A stretch of DNA of 64,000 nucleotides from Cordylochernes scorpioides (Eukaryota; Arthropoda; Arachnida; Pseudoscorpiones; Chernetidae), in the NCBI GenBank assembly GCA_030710605.1, contig CP092877.1:38902373-38966372 (forward strand). The letters are read 5' to 3'. Within the stretch, counting starts at the first letter, position 1; each line of letters opens with the position of its first letter. The translations under genes were made by a program, and so were the position numbers. Shown here one piece after another: positions 12,083 through 24,340 of the stretch. The notes beneath the pieces were generated by a model. It saw only the letters and a list, made by a program, of their open reading frames with translations. It did not search any database and was not told the origin of the DNA.

Positions 12083-12384
12083 ATAATAAAAAGATATACT
12101 GGCCGACGTATCTTTTATTTGAAGAACTATGTTTCTCTTAGTTTACTATGTTATAAGTTTTATTTTGTTTCTCTCTTGTAAATCAATAATGTTTGATTAA
12201 TCTTCTTGGACTTAGTTAATTTAAAAGGTCTAAGCAAAGTTAACAAATCTTTTATATTGCCACTCTGAAATAACTTAATACATATGTGGGATGGTTGCGT
12301 GCGTGTTGGTGTGGCTTGTGGAAGGCCGCTGATATTAATTAATTTATTTATTTTAAGCCAGAAATATATAAAAAGAAATGAAGT

Positions 12385-12545
12385 AACGGCCGTTGGAAGC
12401 AAGCCTTGTTGTTGACGACGCAGGTGGCCAGAGTCCCGGATGCCGCCCGCGCATGCGTAGTGAGGCCGCCACACTACCGCCCGTATGTTTAGTGAAGCTT
12501 TGTCCCAGTTCGCGCTCGCTGAAGCAAAGTGTGGTCACCACATAT
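12385..12545. other. Isolated GC/CpG-rich patch
   Basis: A 160-bp patch rich in CpG, including GCGCATGCG and CGCGCTCGC, in very AT-rich DNA. Overlapping frames on both strands show no domain. It could be a promoter-like patch or a fragment of a GC-rich mobile element; nothing visible decides. Confidence 0.35.
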
Positions 12546-12890
12546 ATATTAAAACTTATTATAAAATTAACGAATTTTTATTTAATTTATTTCATTAACT
12601 ATATATTTTTAGAATTGATATAGTTTCAATTCTTACTGTGAAAAATCTATATTTTTTCACACTCTAAAATAACTTTGAAAATATATATATTGAAACTTAT
12701 TACTAAAATACCGAAATATTTTAAGAAAATGATTTTATCAACTATACATTTTTAGGAATAAAGCAGTTTCAATTCTTACTATAAAATATTTTATATTTTG
12801 ACACTCTAAAATAACTTTCAAAAAATTACATATATTAAAACTTATTATAAAAATAGCGATATTTTAATTAAATTTTTCTTTAACTTTACA
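12546..12890 (+). repeat. Degenerate tandem repeat, period about 143 bp
   Basis: The blocks TTAAAACTTATTA, ATTTTTAG..TTTCAATTCTTACT and CACTCTAAAATAACTTT recur at about 143-bp spacing, in two to three copies. AT-rich and non-coding. Confidence 0.6.
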
Positions 12891-14045
12891 TTTTTGTTTC
12901 ATATTTTTATTAAAAAAAAAAATAATAAAACATCCTATAAAAATTTCATATACATAAAAATACATAAATTTTTTTCAACCCCCTTAATATACCGTAACCG
13001 ACAACACTGGAATAATATTTCACTGAAAAAATAAATGAGAGAAATAAGGATAATATTTAGAATGTTTTTCCTAGCTATATTTTAGTTAATCATAGAAAAA
13101 TAGTACCAAATTGACATTTGGGATTTAAAAAAAAAGGCTAAGAAAATAGAATTTTTGTAATTTTGCCTTCCCCATGACTTCCTCAATTTCCCCCCTCCTC
13201 TTCATTTTGTATTGCCTTCATTTTAATATCCATTATATTACATTTCTTGGCTTCTGTGAAATCGATTTTTTACTTGGTGGTGAACTTATATTACAGCCTG
13301 GCGACACTGGACACGGTTTCTTCCAGCTCTTTGATCTTTATTGAAAGTATCTTCTGCAAAACAGTATTATTCTGATCTATGAGTTTCAGTTTAGTGATTA
13401 CTTCGAATTAATGATTCACTTTGAATTATCTATATTTATTAATTAAACAAGTCAAAAAGTCTCTGGAGAATTTCTTTTATTTATTTATTACAAAACACAC
13501 GCTATATCCTATGTGGATATTTGCGTGTAAATGTTTAAACTGTTTTATGTACATTGTTTTTAAATATTTATTTATGGATTGCTCTATTTTCAAAATGTTT
13601 CAAATATATATACAAATTATTTATAGTTTTAGAGAGATAGAGTGAAATTTATTTAAATTTATATTTTAAAGCAATAAATTATACAAGAAATAAAATGGCA
13701 CAAATATAGAACATTCTAAAACAATAACATCAATTAAAAAAACTATACTAATTAAGACTAGAAATTTCAATTCTTAATGTAATTCAGATCCACTGCATTT
13801 GAAATAGTCTACAGAATTTGTTAAATTTTATATATTATTCTTTACTGGAAACCATTTGGCTTAAACTAGAACTCTTCATTTGACATTGTACTCTCAAATC
13901 TGCAACAAGTGGGCACTGGATTGGAGATGAGTTTCTTATTTCTTTTCATTGCCAACTCTAGCTTTCGTAGCTCTTCTACTGGAGTACAACTATACAATAA
14001 TATCACACCGTTAGATAACTATTATACTTGTATATATATATATAT
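12891..14045. other. AT-rich intergenic DNA, no gene recognised
   Basis: Nothing gene-like was found. A TATGGATTGCTCTATTTTCA block near 13573 is almost the same as the right part of the 105-bp insertion at 14801-14905. A TA run lies at 14031-14053. Confidence 0.5.
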
Positions 14046-14055
14046 ATATATATTA

Positions 14056-14460
14056 AAACTAAAGAAGGCATCTCCTGACCACGAGCACATGTGCTTTTTA
14101 GATGGCAGAGCGCCATCTAGTGGAGCAAAAATAAACTAAACGTTTATTTAGCTTGCTCCGTGATATTTGGCCAACCCAATTTCTTGATAAATCAAGAAAA
14201 GCCATCCACGAACGCGTTTCGCGCTGTTGGCGCTCGTCAGCGTGGAGTAGGCTGTAACCACTGCGACCAAAAAGATTTTTTGATCCCATAGGCTTCCTGA
14301 GAAATCAAGAAATAGGTATTTAAGGCCAGATTTGCGTAAAGACGCTTAACACATGAAAAAAACAATAGAAAAAATAAAAAGATAAGTGGGTCAGGTGTTG
14401 ATATTAAAAATAAAGAAGGCATCTCCTGACCACGAGCATATGTGCTTTTTAGATGGCATA
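14056..14460 (-). repeat. Ribozyme-repeat family A, one full unit plus start of the next
   Basis: The block GGCATCTCCTGACCACGAGC occurs at 14067 and again at 14418, so the unit length is 351 bp in head-to-tail order. The first unit has the palindromic GATGGCAGAGCGCCATC, TTGGCCAACCC, the CTTGATAAATCAAG palindrome, the ribozyme, and a GATAAGTGGGTCAGGTGTTG end. The second unit breaks off into the duplicated segment after about 40 bp. Confidence 0.85.
14206..14245 (-). ncRNA. Hammerhead ribozyme, family A, intact core
   Basis: Read on the minus strand: stem I CCACG with CGTGG, core CTGACGA, stem II GCGC-CAACA-GCGC, GAAA, and minimal stem III ACGCGT giving a GTT cleavage triplet. All conserved core positions are present. 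Minimal stem III type I hammerheads are known from Penelope-like elements and retrozymes, where dimers or tandem copies help cleavage. Confidence 0.85.
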
Positions 14461-14800
14461 TATATATTAGATTATATATGTTTTGGCTGGAATTTTGCAT
14501 ATTGGCATTAGTTTTATTGAGAAGATTATTATTTACATATTACTTGTTGTTTATTATATCTTGAGTGTTCGATTATTGGTTGAATTTGACTTATTTATAT
14601 TGATTCTATAGAATTTTAGATCACAAGAGAAAAAACCTCCCAAGAACGCATCAGCATGAGCGACTACCTTTGTAAAATCATAAATGAATTGACCGTTTCT
14701 AATCGAAACTCCAATATGAGACCACCTCCTTAAGAGACCAAGGATATCCATGTTTTATGTTTCTTTTGAGAGGTTCTACTATATATCACAGGTATTAATA

Positions 14801-14905
14801 TTAGATAATAAAAAGGCATATATTGGATTTAATAAATATTATTGAATCCAATATATGCCTTTTTATTATCTAATGAATTAAATATGGATTGCTCTATTTT
14901 CAAAA
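14801..14905. mobile_element. Small hairpin insertion unique to copy 2
   Basis: This block is absent from the matching place in copy 1 (near 370). Its first 75 bases form a strong hairpin, AGATAATAAAAAGGCATATA pairing with its complement around an AATAAATATTATT centre. It is flanked by GGTATTAATAT and GGTAATAATAT, a likely 10-11 bp target duplication with one mismatch. Similar sequence occurs near 13573 and 34575-34620. Confidence 0.55.
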
Positions 14906-14939
14906 GGTAATAATATGTATAAGGAATCATTATAATGTG

Positions 14940-15262
14940 AAAAATAGTACAAATATATTATTGTACTGGGATAAGATGCGTAAATTAAGAAAGAAAAAAG
15001 ATACCTCTCTTTATCGAGCAACTGAAATTTGCTGATGGCTTGGGCCATCTATCGGAATAAATATAAAATATTCTCGTTGTTTTTTAATTATTCCAGAATT
15101 GGCCAAATATCCATTTTTGATTATTCAAGAATGGGTTTTTGGCCAATTCTGAAATTATTAAAAATCAACGAGAATAGTTGATATTTATTCCGATAGATGG
15201 TGCAAACCATCAGCAATTTTCAGTTGCGCAATAAGGAGATGCCTTTTTTTTCTTTCTTAATA
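14940..15262. repeat. Ribozyme-repeat family B foldback, copy 2
   Basis: Twin of the foldback at 397-720, with the same turn-round in the TTGATTATTCAAGAA palindrome and no ribozyme. Confidence 0.7.
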
Positions 15263-15709
15263 ATTATAATATTATTTTATGATGATAAAAATGTAAATAA
15301 CACCTACTCTAACGTTTAAAGAATATATAATTTTCAAAGCAAACCTTCGGGTGTTAAAATTTCTCAACCTCTAGTAAAAATGAGAAACGGTACACACTAT
15401 ATGAAATCTCTCCAAAATATTTTGAAAGGTTGCGGCAAATTTTACAAATTTTTAACTTTTTTAGTAGATATTATATATATCCCGCACAATTACAAATTTT
15501 CAAAAAATGTTTTAAACAAAATTAATTGTCATATCATCTATAGACGTAAAAGTTGTAACTATTTTTGAATGGATCTTTGAGAGATAATAAAGACATGTAT
15601 GTGAAATTCTTAGCGTATTTACGCAATTTTGGCCTTAAATACCCATTTCTTGATTTCTCAGAAAGTCTCTGAGACCATAATATTTTTGGTCGTAGAGGTA
15701 CAGTCTGCA

Positions 15710-15749
15710 CCACGCTGTAGAGGGCCACCAGCCCGAAGCGCGTTGGTGG
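15710..15749 (+). ncRNA. Hammerhead ribozyme, degenerate
   Basis: Twin of 1166-1205 in the second segmental copy. The core now reads CTGTAGA, the loop CACCA, and GAAG replaces GAAA, so it should be inactive. The added core changes relative to the twin arose after the duplication. Confidence 0.55.
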
Positions 15750-17451
15750 TTTACTTTTCTTGATTTATCAAGAAAATGGGTTGGCCAAATATCAGGGAGC
15801 ATGTTAAATCAACGTTTAGTTGATTTCTGTTCCACCAGATGTCGCTCTATCATAAAAAGGTCCATATGAACGTGGTCAGGATATGCCTTTTTTGATTTTA
15901 AAGAAATGTATGTGTATATTAGTATCTGATCAATTGTTTCTTTTATTCATTTCAACACACAAAACGCGATATCTCCGCTAGGATTAATATTGCTTCAATT
16001 TACAATTGTTAAAAAAAAAACAGTTATATAGATGATGCAAAAAAGAAAAAAGAAACGATAAGATAAAGTAAGAACCTGATTCTTTCAGGTTAGACAAATA
16101 GTCATAAATATATTTACAGAAGTGATTAAATCTCTGACAATTCCTCTGTAATTTACAAAAAAAAATTACATACATATCTATAACGTTAGTAACTGTCTGT
16201 TGTCTAACGCTGTAGAAAAGTGGACATTCCAACAGTAGGTGTCTCGAGTTTTAGGATTTCTTGCTATAGTAACAGCTCGAGTGCTAAACAGCTCCAATTG
16301 TTGACAAAAATCCCCTAAGGTTTCCGTGGTTTGTTATGAACCGGGTATTGTAAAAGTTAGAACGGATAAATAATGGAATTACAAGCATTAAAAAGCTTTG
16401 ATATGATTCATTTGTTTTAAGAATATAGATATAATTCATACATTTTTGCACACAATAAGGATAATTGTTGCTTTAATAATGATAACCAATGCGAATGTAT
16501 GTTAGTTGAATTTTCTGTATTAGAATCAGTCATTATTCCAACTGATCAATCAAACGGTATTATTGAAAGTTTATATGTAATTGGAAGCTATGCAATTAAA
16601 CTTGGAGATTACATAACCTAATTAACAGTCGTTCTGGATTTGCATAGCGTCACATGTGTGAGTTAATCTCTGTATTTACATATTCACATATTACGGTCGA
16701 GAATCGCGTTCTAAGATAAACCGGATTTAAGACCGGATCGCATATAAAACTGAGATTTTCCTATCCCATGGTTCAAATACAATTTTGGGAATAAGAAAAT
16801 AATCATAACTAAAATATGGAAGATTGTACTGCTGAACCTCTTTGTATATGTTATATGGCCTAGACAATTTAGTGATGGCTTCAAGTTTTTGTTTAGCATT
16901 TATTTCAATATAATAGTGGATCTTTCTTTTGTGTAGAAATAATACATGTATACAAATTTGAAGTTCAAATATGATAATTCAAATTTTAAAGGACATATCC
17001 AACAATGTGTGTGACTCTTTTTTTTTATTCAAAATGTAAGCTCTCAAGACAGTATCTCTGCTCCGCCGGCTTATATCCTGTAGGGACCTGTACAAGAGTT
17101 TTATAGCTGGAATTTTAAATTTAGGAAAAATTTAATTGTGAAAATATATTTTAAATATACCTTCCATAATTTTACCTTAAATATCATCATATATTTATTT
17201 TATTACCAGTTGCAAACAAGACACACTATATCCGATCCGAATAATTGCGCGTGAAACTATTTACAATAATTCATATTGTAGTAGAGTAGGTAACAGAATT
17301 GTCAAAAAGAAAATAAACAATTAAGAAAAAAAAGCATTGAATAAACATATACATTAAACAAAATATCATATATTATATCAACTTTGTATCTCCTATCGCT
17401 GAAAAATGCAATACATATATATTTAATTAATAGGCTAATCCCTTAATAGAA

Positions 17452-17769
17452 TGTTCAAATCAATAAGTTTAAGGGATGAGTTTCTTTTCTAAATAAATTT
17501 ATTTCGAGCTTTCGGGCAACGCCCTTCTACAGGAAAATAAAGTAAATTAAATTATATTACACTAAGATTAGGCGAGGCAAATGTATAACGAACTATAGAT
17601 AAATGTTTCTGATATTTATTTTCTATAGTTCGTTATACATTTGCCTCGCCTAATCTTAGTGTAATATAATTTAATTTACTTTATTTTCCTGTAGAAAGGC
17701 GTTGTCCGAAAGCTCGAAATAAATTTATTTGGAAAAGAAACTCATCCCTCAAGCTTATTGATTTGAACA
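17452..17769. repeat. Family E foldback, copy 2
   Basis: Twin of 2918-3241 with nearly identical arms. The GCCCGAAAGCTCG-type block is present in both arms. Confidence 0.75.
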
Positions 17770-18079
17770 TAATACATATATAAATTAAAAACAAAATAAG
17801 GCATTTTCTGACCGCTCACATGAACAATTAAGATAGCAAAGCGACATCTAGTGGGAAAATATTTTATCATTCTGAAAGTTTCAATTCCAGAAGATTAACT
17901 TTCGACCTTTTATTTACAGAGATTTCGACGACTTACTAACGCCATTTTCAAAGTTATAAAATTCCTTTGTGCTTGCGTAGCTGTTGTCAAATTGAGAGTC
18001 TTACAATGGGTTTTACGGGTATAAATCGTCGTTAGTACACATCTATTGATTTGCTGTTATTTCTTATTAAGATACACCT

Positions 18080-18368
18080 GGGGATCAATGGAAGGATGGT
18101 CTAAACCGTTGGGTTTCGACCACTACGACCCGGGATCGAATCCTGCATTGGGCATTTTTTTCTTATATTAAAAAAATGCTCCAATGGCCCCCGATTCTTT
18201 CAAAATTCCTAACCCACCAGCTAGGACAAGTAACAAAACGGGACTATGGCACATTTGTAAGTGCAAATTCGAACTGCTTTTCACATGTGTAGACAGTAAA
18301 AGCAGTCGCTAACTACTCAACATGATTATCATGGCCTGTACCATGTGCACTAGGGATAATAAAAAAAA
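18080..18368 (+). repeat. tRNA-derived SINE (copy in segment 2)
   Basis: Twin of 3553-3846, flanked by AAGATACACCT and ATATACACCT. Confidence 0.65.
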
Positions 18369-18379
18369 TATACACCTAA

Positions 18380-21300
18380 TTTGTAAACAAACATTATTGC
18401 CCGAAATTAGTCTATTTTACAAAATAAATTTATATTCTGTACTTTATATATAAAATACAGAAGAGAATGGCATTCATGTACTAAAAGAGACATCTCCTCC
18501 TTAAAAATTCACTCGCACATTTGCCCAGAACATTTTGCTGATTATGAAGAATGTGTTACAGCACCAGTTTGGGGGAATTCAAACAAAAGTCAAACTACAT
18601 AACATTCAATACTGAGTGATTAACTGAAATTGCATTGTTTTGATGCATTTTTTAAAGGGAATGGTGCCTCTTTTGGGATATAAAATATAAAAATAAATAC
18701 ATTTCTTATTATTGTAACTTGCCTGGAAATATTGAAGTTAAAGGAAGGCTGACGTCCCCAGAGATAGCCGTGACAACCAGGCGCCATATAACTTCACAAC
18801 AGGAGAACAGGGAACAGGAAAAGACCGACCTTTGTCTCCAGTGGGGGGGTTACACTCTGGCAAAAAAAAATAGAGCCGGGGGCTGGTTAAAGACAGTTGG
18901 GAGGTAGAGATCAAAGGAGATGCGGCCGTACTGGGCAGTCTTTATTGCTGGAGCCATGTCAGCACGTTTTTTCTATAAACGTAGCCTTCTTGTCGCCACT
19001 GACCTCTGGAGTGTTTATTTTATTCTCCATTTACAACATTACATATATATATATATTATAAAAAAAATATTTAATTTCAAAATGTATTGTCCTAGAACAA
19101 ACTCTGTGAAGTCGACCGTCACTATATAAATTCGTTGTTGTTGTTTTCTTTTGGCCGACACAAATATTTTTGTAGATATGTAAATACGTAATCTTTTATT
19201 TTCTTCATTCTTCACGTCTTAAGTCAGGTATCACTTTTTTAAAATTATGTCTTATATATTTTCATAAGCACAATTAGAGCAATTTGTGATTTGAATTGAT
19301 TTTATTATATTTTATTCAAAGGGTCACGTCTACAAACTATTGGCTAAATGCTCACGAATTCAAATTCAAAGCAAATAACTTCTCTAAGCAATATTTTAAA
19401 ACATATATATTATTTTTGAAATCAAAGAGAGAATGAAATTCTTCAGTTGTTAATTTAAAATCTACATTGAATATGTATATTGCCACGGTTGCAGATTCAT
19501 TTGTCTGATGAAGCATAGAAGCATGCTTGTTTACTTAGCTTTATAGCGAAAGATACGCCTTGCTAAGCCTTGTTATAATATTAGTTGATAATCTATTGAA
19601 ATCCTATTATTTTATAAGGTTGTCCTAAAATTTCTTATTTTTCTTAAAACGTTGTTTATCTTATTACTTGGTGAATAATATTATTACGGCAAATACATAA
19701 TATAATACATAATACAATTACTTTATACATAATTCAAAGGCATTATACATAACAGCGAATAATATTGGTATTTCAATTTTTGCAAATGTTTACGAACTTT
19801 TGGGACAAACTTGTAGAATCTAATGTCTAAATTCCGATTTGATTTAAGGTAATAGATTGACGTATTTGTATTTAAGGCGTTAAGATTGGAATTATTTGGT
19901 CTTAAATCCGGATGGTCTAAAATCGGGAACGAGGACATTATCGGAGACTGAGTCTACAATACCGAATATCGGAACTGAGGGTTTAATTTGAAATGTCAGA
20001 GGCCAGTTTGTCGAGAAAACTCCAACAATGACTTAGTGTGGTCGAATTCACCCTCAGGTAATGGGGAACTTTGTTGAAGACGACAATAGAAAACCGACCA
20101 ATCAAATTTGGACTAAATAGAGTAAATACATCCCATTATCGTATGTATAGCTATTCTGATTGGTTGCCTTACATACGAGCTATGCCATCTCTCTTTGTGA
20201 TTGGTTGTTCCTATTTTGATTATTTTTTGTCCTGTCTGAAAATGGTATACAGTTTAGATTTATTCATGTTTCTGTTTATCAATCAATCAATCAATGCTTT
20301 TCAAGTTGCATATGTTGTTAATTTTAGGTTGAAGAGTAGAAGCATTTCGATATAAAATATATTTATTGGCTTATATACTTATCACAACATTATAAAAGTA
20401 AGAAGTGATTAAATGCAAAATATTATATATCTAAATACAAAAGGTTATTTAAAAATTAAAGACCATCCTTTGTTCTTCATGATTTTTATTGATGTCCTTT
20501 CTTTTTTTCACAGACATTATACCTTCAGTATTAACCTGTAATAATAACAAAATAATGCCTATTTTCAGAAAAATGAACAGGGATATATTTCTTGAAATAT
20601 ATTTTTATTATATATGATGAAATTTATATTTATTCTTTTCTTTTTCAAATAATTTCTAGGTATCTATTTTACTCACATATTTAATTACATATTTAAATTA
20701 ATTCTCTTAATTATTATTTTCAAACAAACTGCTTAACGAAGTGATCAACATCTATATATATAATGAACAACATATAAATACTAACTATAATTATTTATCC
20801 AAATGCCATCTATCTCGTAATAATTTATAATTATTATTTTTGACCATGTTTTCTTGATACATATTATCAAATATATTATCTCTGCATATTTATCATTTGA
20901 TAACTTTAATTATTGCAGTAAGGTCTGTTGAAATATTATTTATTATTATTGTAGCAAAATATTTATGTCATTTTAATGAACTGATCATTAATTTTGATAT
21001 TTATATATTTTGTTACTCTGAAAACTTCCCTTATTGCTTCTCTGATATTTCATAAATGCTAATTTATACTTGCCTTAAATAAAATGCTCTGTCATCTTGA
21101 ATTTTGTTTTTCCCAATTTCTATAAATGACATTATATATCATAAGTAATATATTGCCAAAAATTGCTTCTATTACAAATTTTACAAATTTAACAGCTAAA
21201 TATAATAATATGATTACTAAATATTGCCAAATATTGTAACTTTTTTGTGTGTAATTAAATAAATATTTTTGATATTGTTTTTATATATTTTACTAAATAA

Positions 21301-22490
21301 ATATTATTTTAAATATCCAATACACAAGCGCAAATTTAAAATAGAGGTTATTTCAACTGCAAATGTCATTTATTAAGTTTATCACTCTGCAATATGAATA
21401 AAATATAAGTGTACCGTAGATATAAAAGATGCTGAAATGTGAGGAGTTATATATATAAACTGAAATAACCTTATTTAAAAATTGGTTTGATCAATATTCT
21501 CAATGTACCAAAAAGAGGAATCTTTTTCTTTAATTGTGCATCATAGCAATGGCATTGTACATCACCCTATTAAAAAGCTTTACAAATTATGATCACCCTC
21601 TGTTAATAGAAAAAGATCGTATGCAAAAAAATATATTTTTTTTATTTTTATAGTTTTTTAATATATAAATATAAAAATTATATTTAAAAATATATATATA
21701 TTTCAATTTTATAAATAAAATATATGAATTTTATTATAATACGAACACAGAAATAGAAAAAAGAAAGAATTCGATTCCAAATATATTTAATAAAATTCAA
21801 AAATCAATTTAATAATATATGCATATATATTTCCATATGGCAATATGTCTGGCCAGATATGTAATATTTCGAATTGTCAGCAGAAATTTATGGGAAACTT
21901 TTTTTCCCACCTTTTTCTGCAAACATGGAAGCAGACGAATATTTTGGGCGGGAAACTCGAATTTCTTCTGATCGACGTTAAATCTTGCGCGCCTAAACTT
22001 GTTAGGCCTAAGGTTATTAGATTCCCTCTAGCGGTGATTTTCATATTCCCTGCTTGCATATTCCATTTCCTATAAAATTGACTTTTAAAAAATATATTAA
22101 TATTAATTAGATTCTGATATAATATCAGGGACACCAGATATATTTTCTATAAAAAAATTATTTTAAAAGATATTTTTATCACATTCACCCTATATTTAAA
22201 AAAAAATTCTCTATGAGAAAAATGGTTGAAATTTTATCTACCAAAATATATTCTTTCTTTTTATATACGGAGAGGTTTAAAACTACTTATAAATATTTAA
22301 AAACCTTTTATTTTTTTAGGATCTCTTTTTTTAAATTCAATATTTCATTTTTTTTTCTAAAAATATACGAATTTAATAGAATCGAATTATGGTTGTTGGA
22401 TAAATAGAGAAAAGAAAATGAGGTTAACATAAATTAAATAGCTATATTAAACAATAATTTTATTTATAGAATTAAATTTGACAATTTTAC
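18380..22490. other. AT-rich intergenic DNA, twin of 3860-7960
   Basis: It repeats the AT-rich stretch of copy 1. Nothing gene-like was seen. Confidence 0.6.
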
Positions 22491-22644
22491 CGCATTTATA
22501 TTTTTTTTGAACGAAAAATCGAAATATATTTTAAGGAGAAATAACGATTATTTCTAACCTTAGGGATGAAGTATGAAAGGATGAATTGTAAAGAGTAATG
22601 ATCAACGGAAAAATAAAGTGTCCAGGGATGGGAATTCACACTTC

Positions 22645-22883
22645 CCAAAGGCGATCACACCCCATATTAACAACAATATCCAAGATATTTATGCACTGAC
22701 TGCAAGAAGATCATTGCTTGACCGGCTAATTTGCATAAAATACGTGTTAGAATTCTTTGATTTCGGGTATTCTAATCAATTATGGAATAATAAATTTGTG
22801 TATAAAATTTCATTGATAAATGTTCAATAAAATTTGAGATAAATGAAAAAAATATTTTGTTCCTTTAATTTTGCGGACCAGTG
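22645..22883 (+). mobile_element. 3' end of a Tc1/mariner-like element
   Basis: The right end reads, on the minus strand, CACTGGTCCGCAAAATTAAA, which matches a common Tc1-like terminal repeat, and a TA follows. The left end is cut at the border of the duplicated segment. The open frame through the junction has no recognisable transposase motif. Confidence 0.5.
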
Positions 22884-23670
22884 TATATTCATAAATTTAT
22901 ATTTTATAAGCCGTGACACCTAGCGGAAAGAATAAATACCTTTAAATCTAACGATATAATATTCAAAACGAATAATATTGTTGAGCCTTCCTATACAACT
23001 GTTTTGACTGTAGACTGATCCATTGCTGTATTGTAGATAAGTACCAGAGCTGTGGTAGCCCATAATTTTATTTTATTATGTATGTTTAGGTTACCTATTT
23101 ACAGAAGACTTGAAGTAACATAACATGAAAAATATTACTCTATTCCATATATTAATTTCATATTAACCTGTTTGATGTGGTGTTAGTGATAGACAACACC
23201 AAGGTGGGTAGTCATAATTTAATTTTATTGTATATGTTTTTGTTTCCCTATTTACAGAAAATTTGAAGTAACATAGCATGAAAAATAATGACTATGTCAT
23301 TAATTAATGTCATATTAATATCTTTGATATGGTGGTGGTGTCTTGTTCATCTTCATAGAAAAGAGGGTGCCAATGCCCCGTTAGTCAGCCACATTTCAGA
23401 GTTCCCTGTAGGCCTTCACGGTTACCGTAGCGGCTAGGGGCTCACGACACCGTACTTCACCCTACAGGGCACTCCCTTACTTGTGCTACTTCTCCCGCCT
23501 GCTATGTAGAGGAGGATTGGACTTCTGGGCAGGATTCTGATGAATAAATATCATATATATTTGATACATTTAAATATTTTCAAAAATAAATTCTTTATTT
23601 TATTTTATTATTACAGAAGCACGAAGTCTATGAGACTATTGTGCTATTTTATAATTATTTACATATATAT
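22884..23670. other. Intergenic DNA with a short unidentified repeat
   Basis: Two similar blocks sit at about 23090-23170 and 23228-23330: CCTATTTACAGAA..TTGAAGTAACATA.CATGAAAAATA then CATATTAA. A patch with CCCTGTAGG and CCCTACAGGG inverted ends lies at about 23400-23475. No gene seen. Confidence 0.4.
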
Positions 23671-23671
23671 A

Positions 23672-23957
23672 TGTCATAATATATGCTCTTCCAGGAATAA
23701 TAAAGCAAGCCTACAGTCGACCCAGAGAGAGACGGGCAGCTAAAGTCCGGTCATTTGAGACACCAGCGACATTCCAAGAGGCGACCAGAGGGGCCCGTGA
23801 GTTCTCGGGAATTAAGACAGTGAGTGATTGTGTTCGACTCGAACGGCCGGCCGCTCAGCGGTGGCAGGCCCGTCTATCTCTCTCTGGTTGTCTGGGATTC
23901 CTCTTCCAAACTTGTGGTGTCCTTATTTATCTTTCCCCACCCTAATATATTACCACA
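23672..23957 (+). repeat. 5' LTR, 286 bp
   Basis: Left LTR of the element at 23672-26564. It contains GAACGGCCGGCCGCTCAGCG and ends CACCCTAATATATTACCACA. Confidence 0.85.
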
Positions 23958-24029
23958 TTAAAAAGTCGACAGGATAAGACCTGGCCGGGAAACAAATTCC
24001 CATACCTACTAGTATATGAAGAAAAAAGA

Positions 24030-24340
24030 AGCACAGCCATGGAGATCGGACGAACCCACAGCCAAGCTCCACAATATTTTACAACCAATCCAACTGTAGT
24101 CACTCATCTTCGAGCTCTCAAACCCTTCCTCGCCAACTTTTGAACCGTTACCCTGAAGAAGTGATCACCTACGACGGAGATGAAGCTGCCGCCCACTTCT
24201 CCCAGCACTAGACTTGCCCAAGAACAATCGCCGCGCCAGAGCAGGACACCTTCCATCATCATGGACTCCGCCATACCCCTGCCGCTTATGTGGCGGACAA
24301 CACTGGCACGTACAGCAGACAGAACCCTCCCTCAATGAAC
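24030..24340 (+). pseudogene. gag remnant of the 286-bp-LTR element
   Basis: Short frames after the left LTR resemble the gag of chelicerate Ty3-like elements. The clearest part, near 24280-24320, reads PCRLCGGQHWHV, like a zinc knuckle of CxxC-xxx-HWH type, but the last cysteine is missing. Several stops and frame changes interrupt the region, so no full protein is made. The family is inferred from the motif only. Confidence 0.4.

Larger units (their letters stand above)
11821..12130. repeat. Family D foldback carrying hammerhead arms
   Basis: The arms (about 11821-11955 and 11995-12130) are inverted copies around an AT-rich centre of TATAATATAA type. Each arm holds a hammerhead-type core with a long stem II of ACAAAA-GAT-TTTTGT type. 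The outermost bases are CATAGTTCTTCAAATAAAAG and its complement. Confidence 0.75.
14427..22645 (+). repeat. Segmental duplication, copy 2
   Basis: Direct copy of 1-8131, with only scattered substitutions and indels in the stretches compared by eye. It differs by a 105-bp insertion at 14801-14905, a 14-bp insertion near 21107, and its right end, where it passes into a Tc1-like fragment instead of the inverted SINE tail. No host gene was recognised here. Confidence 0.9.
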
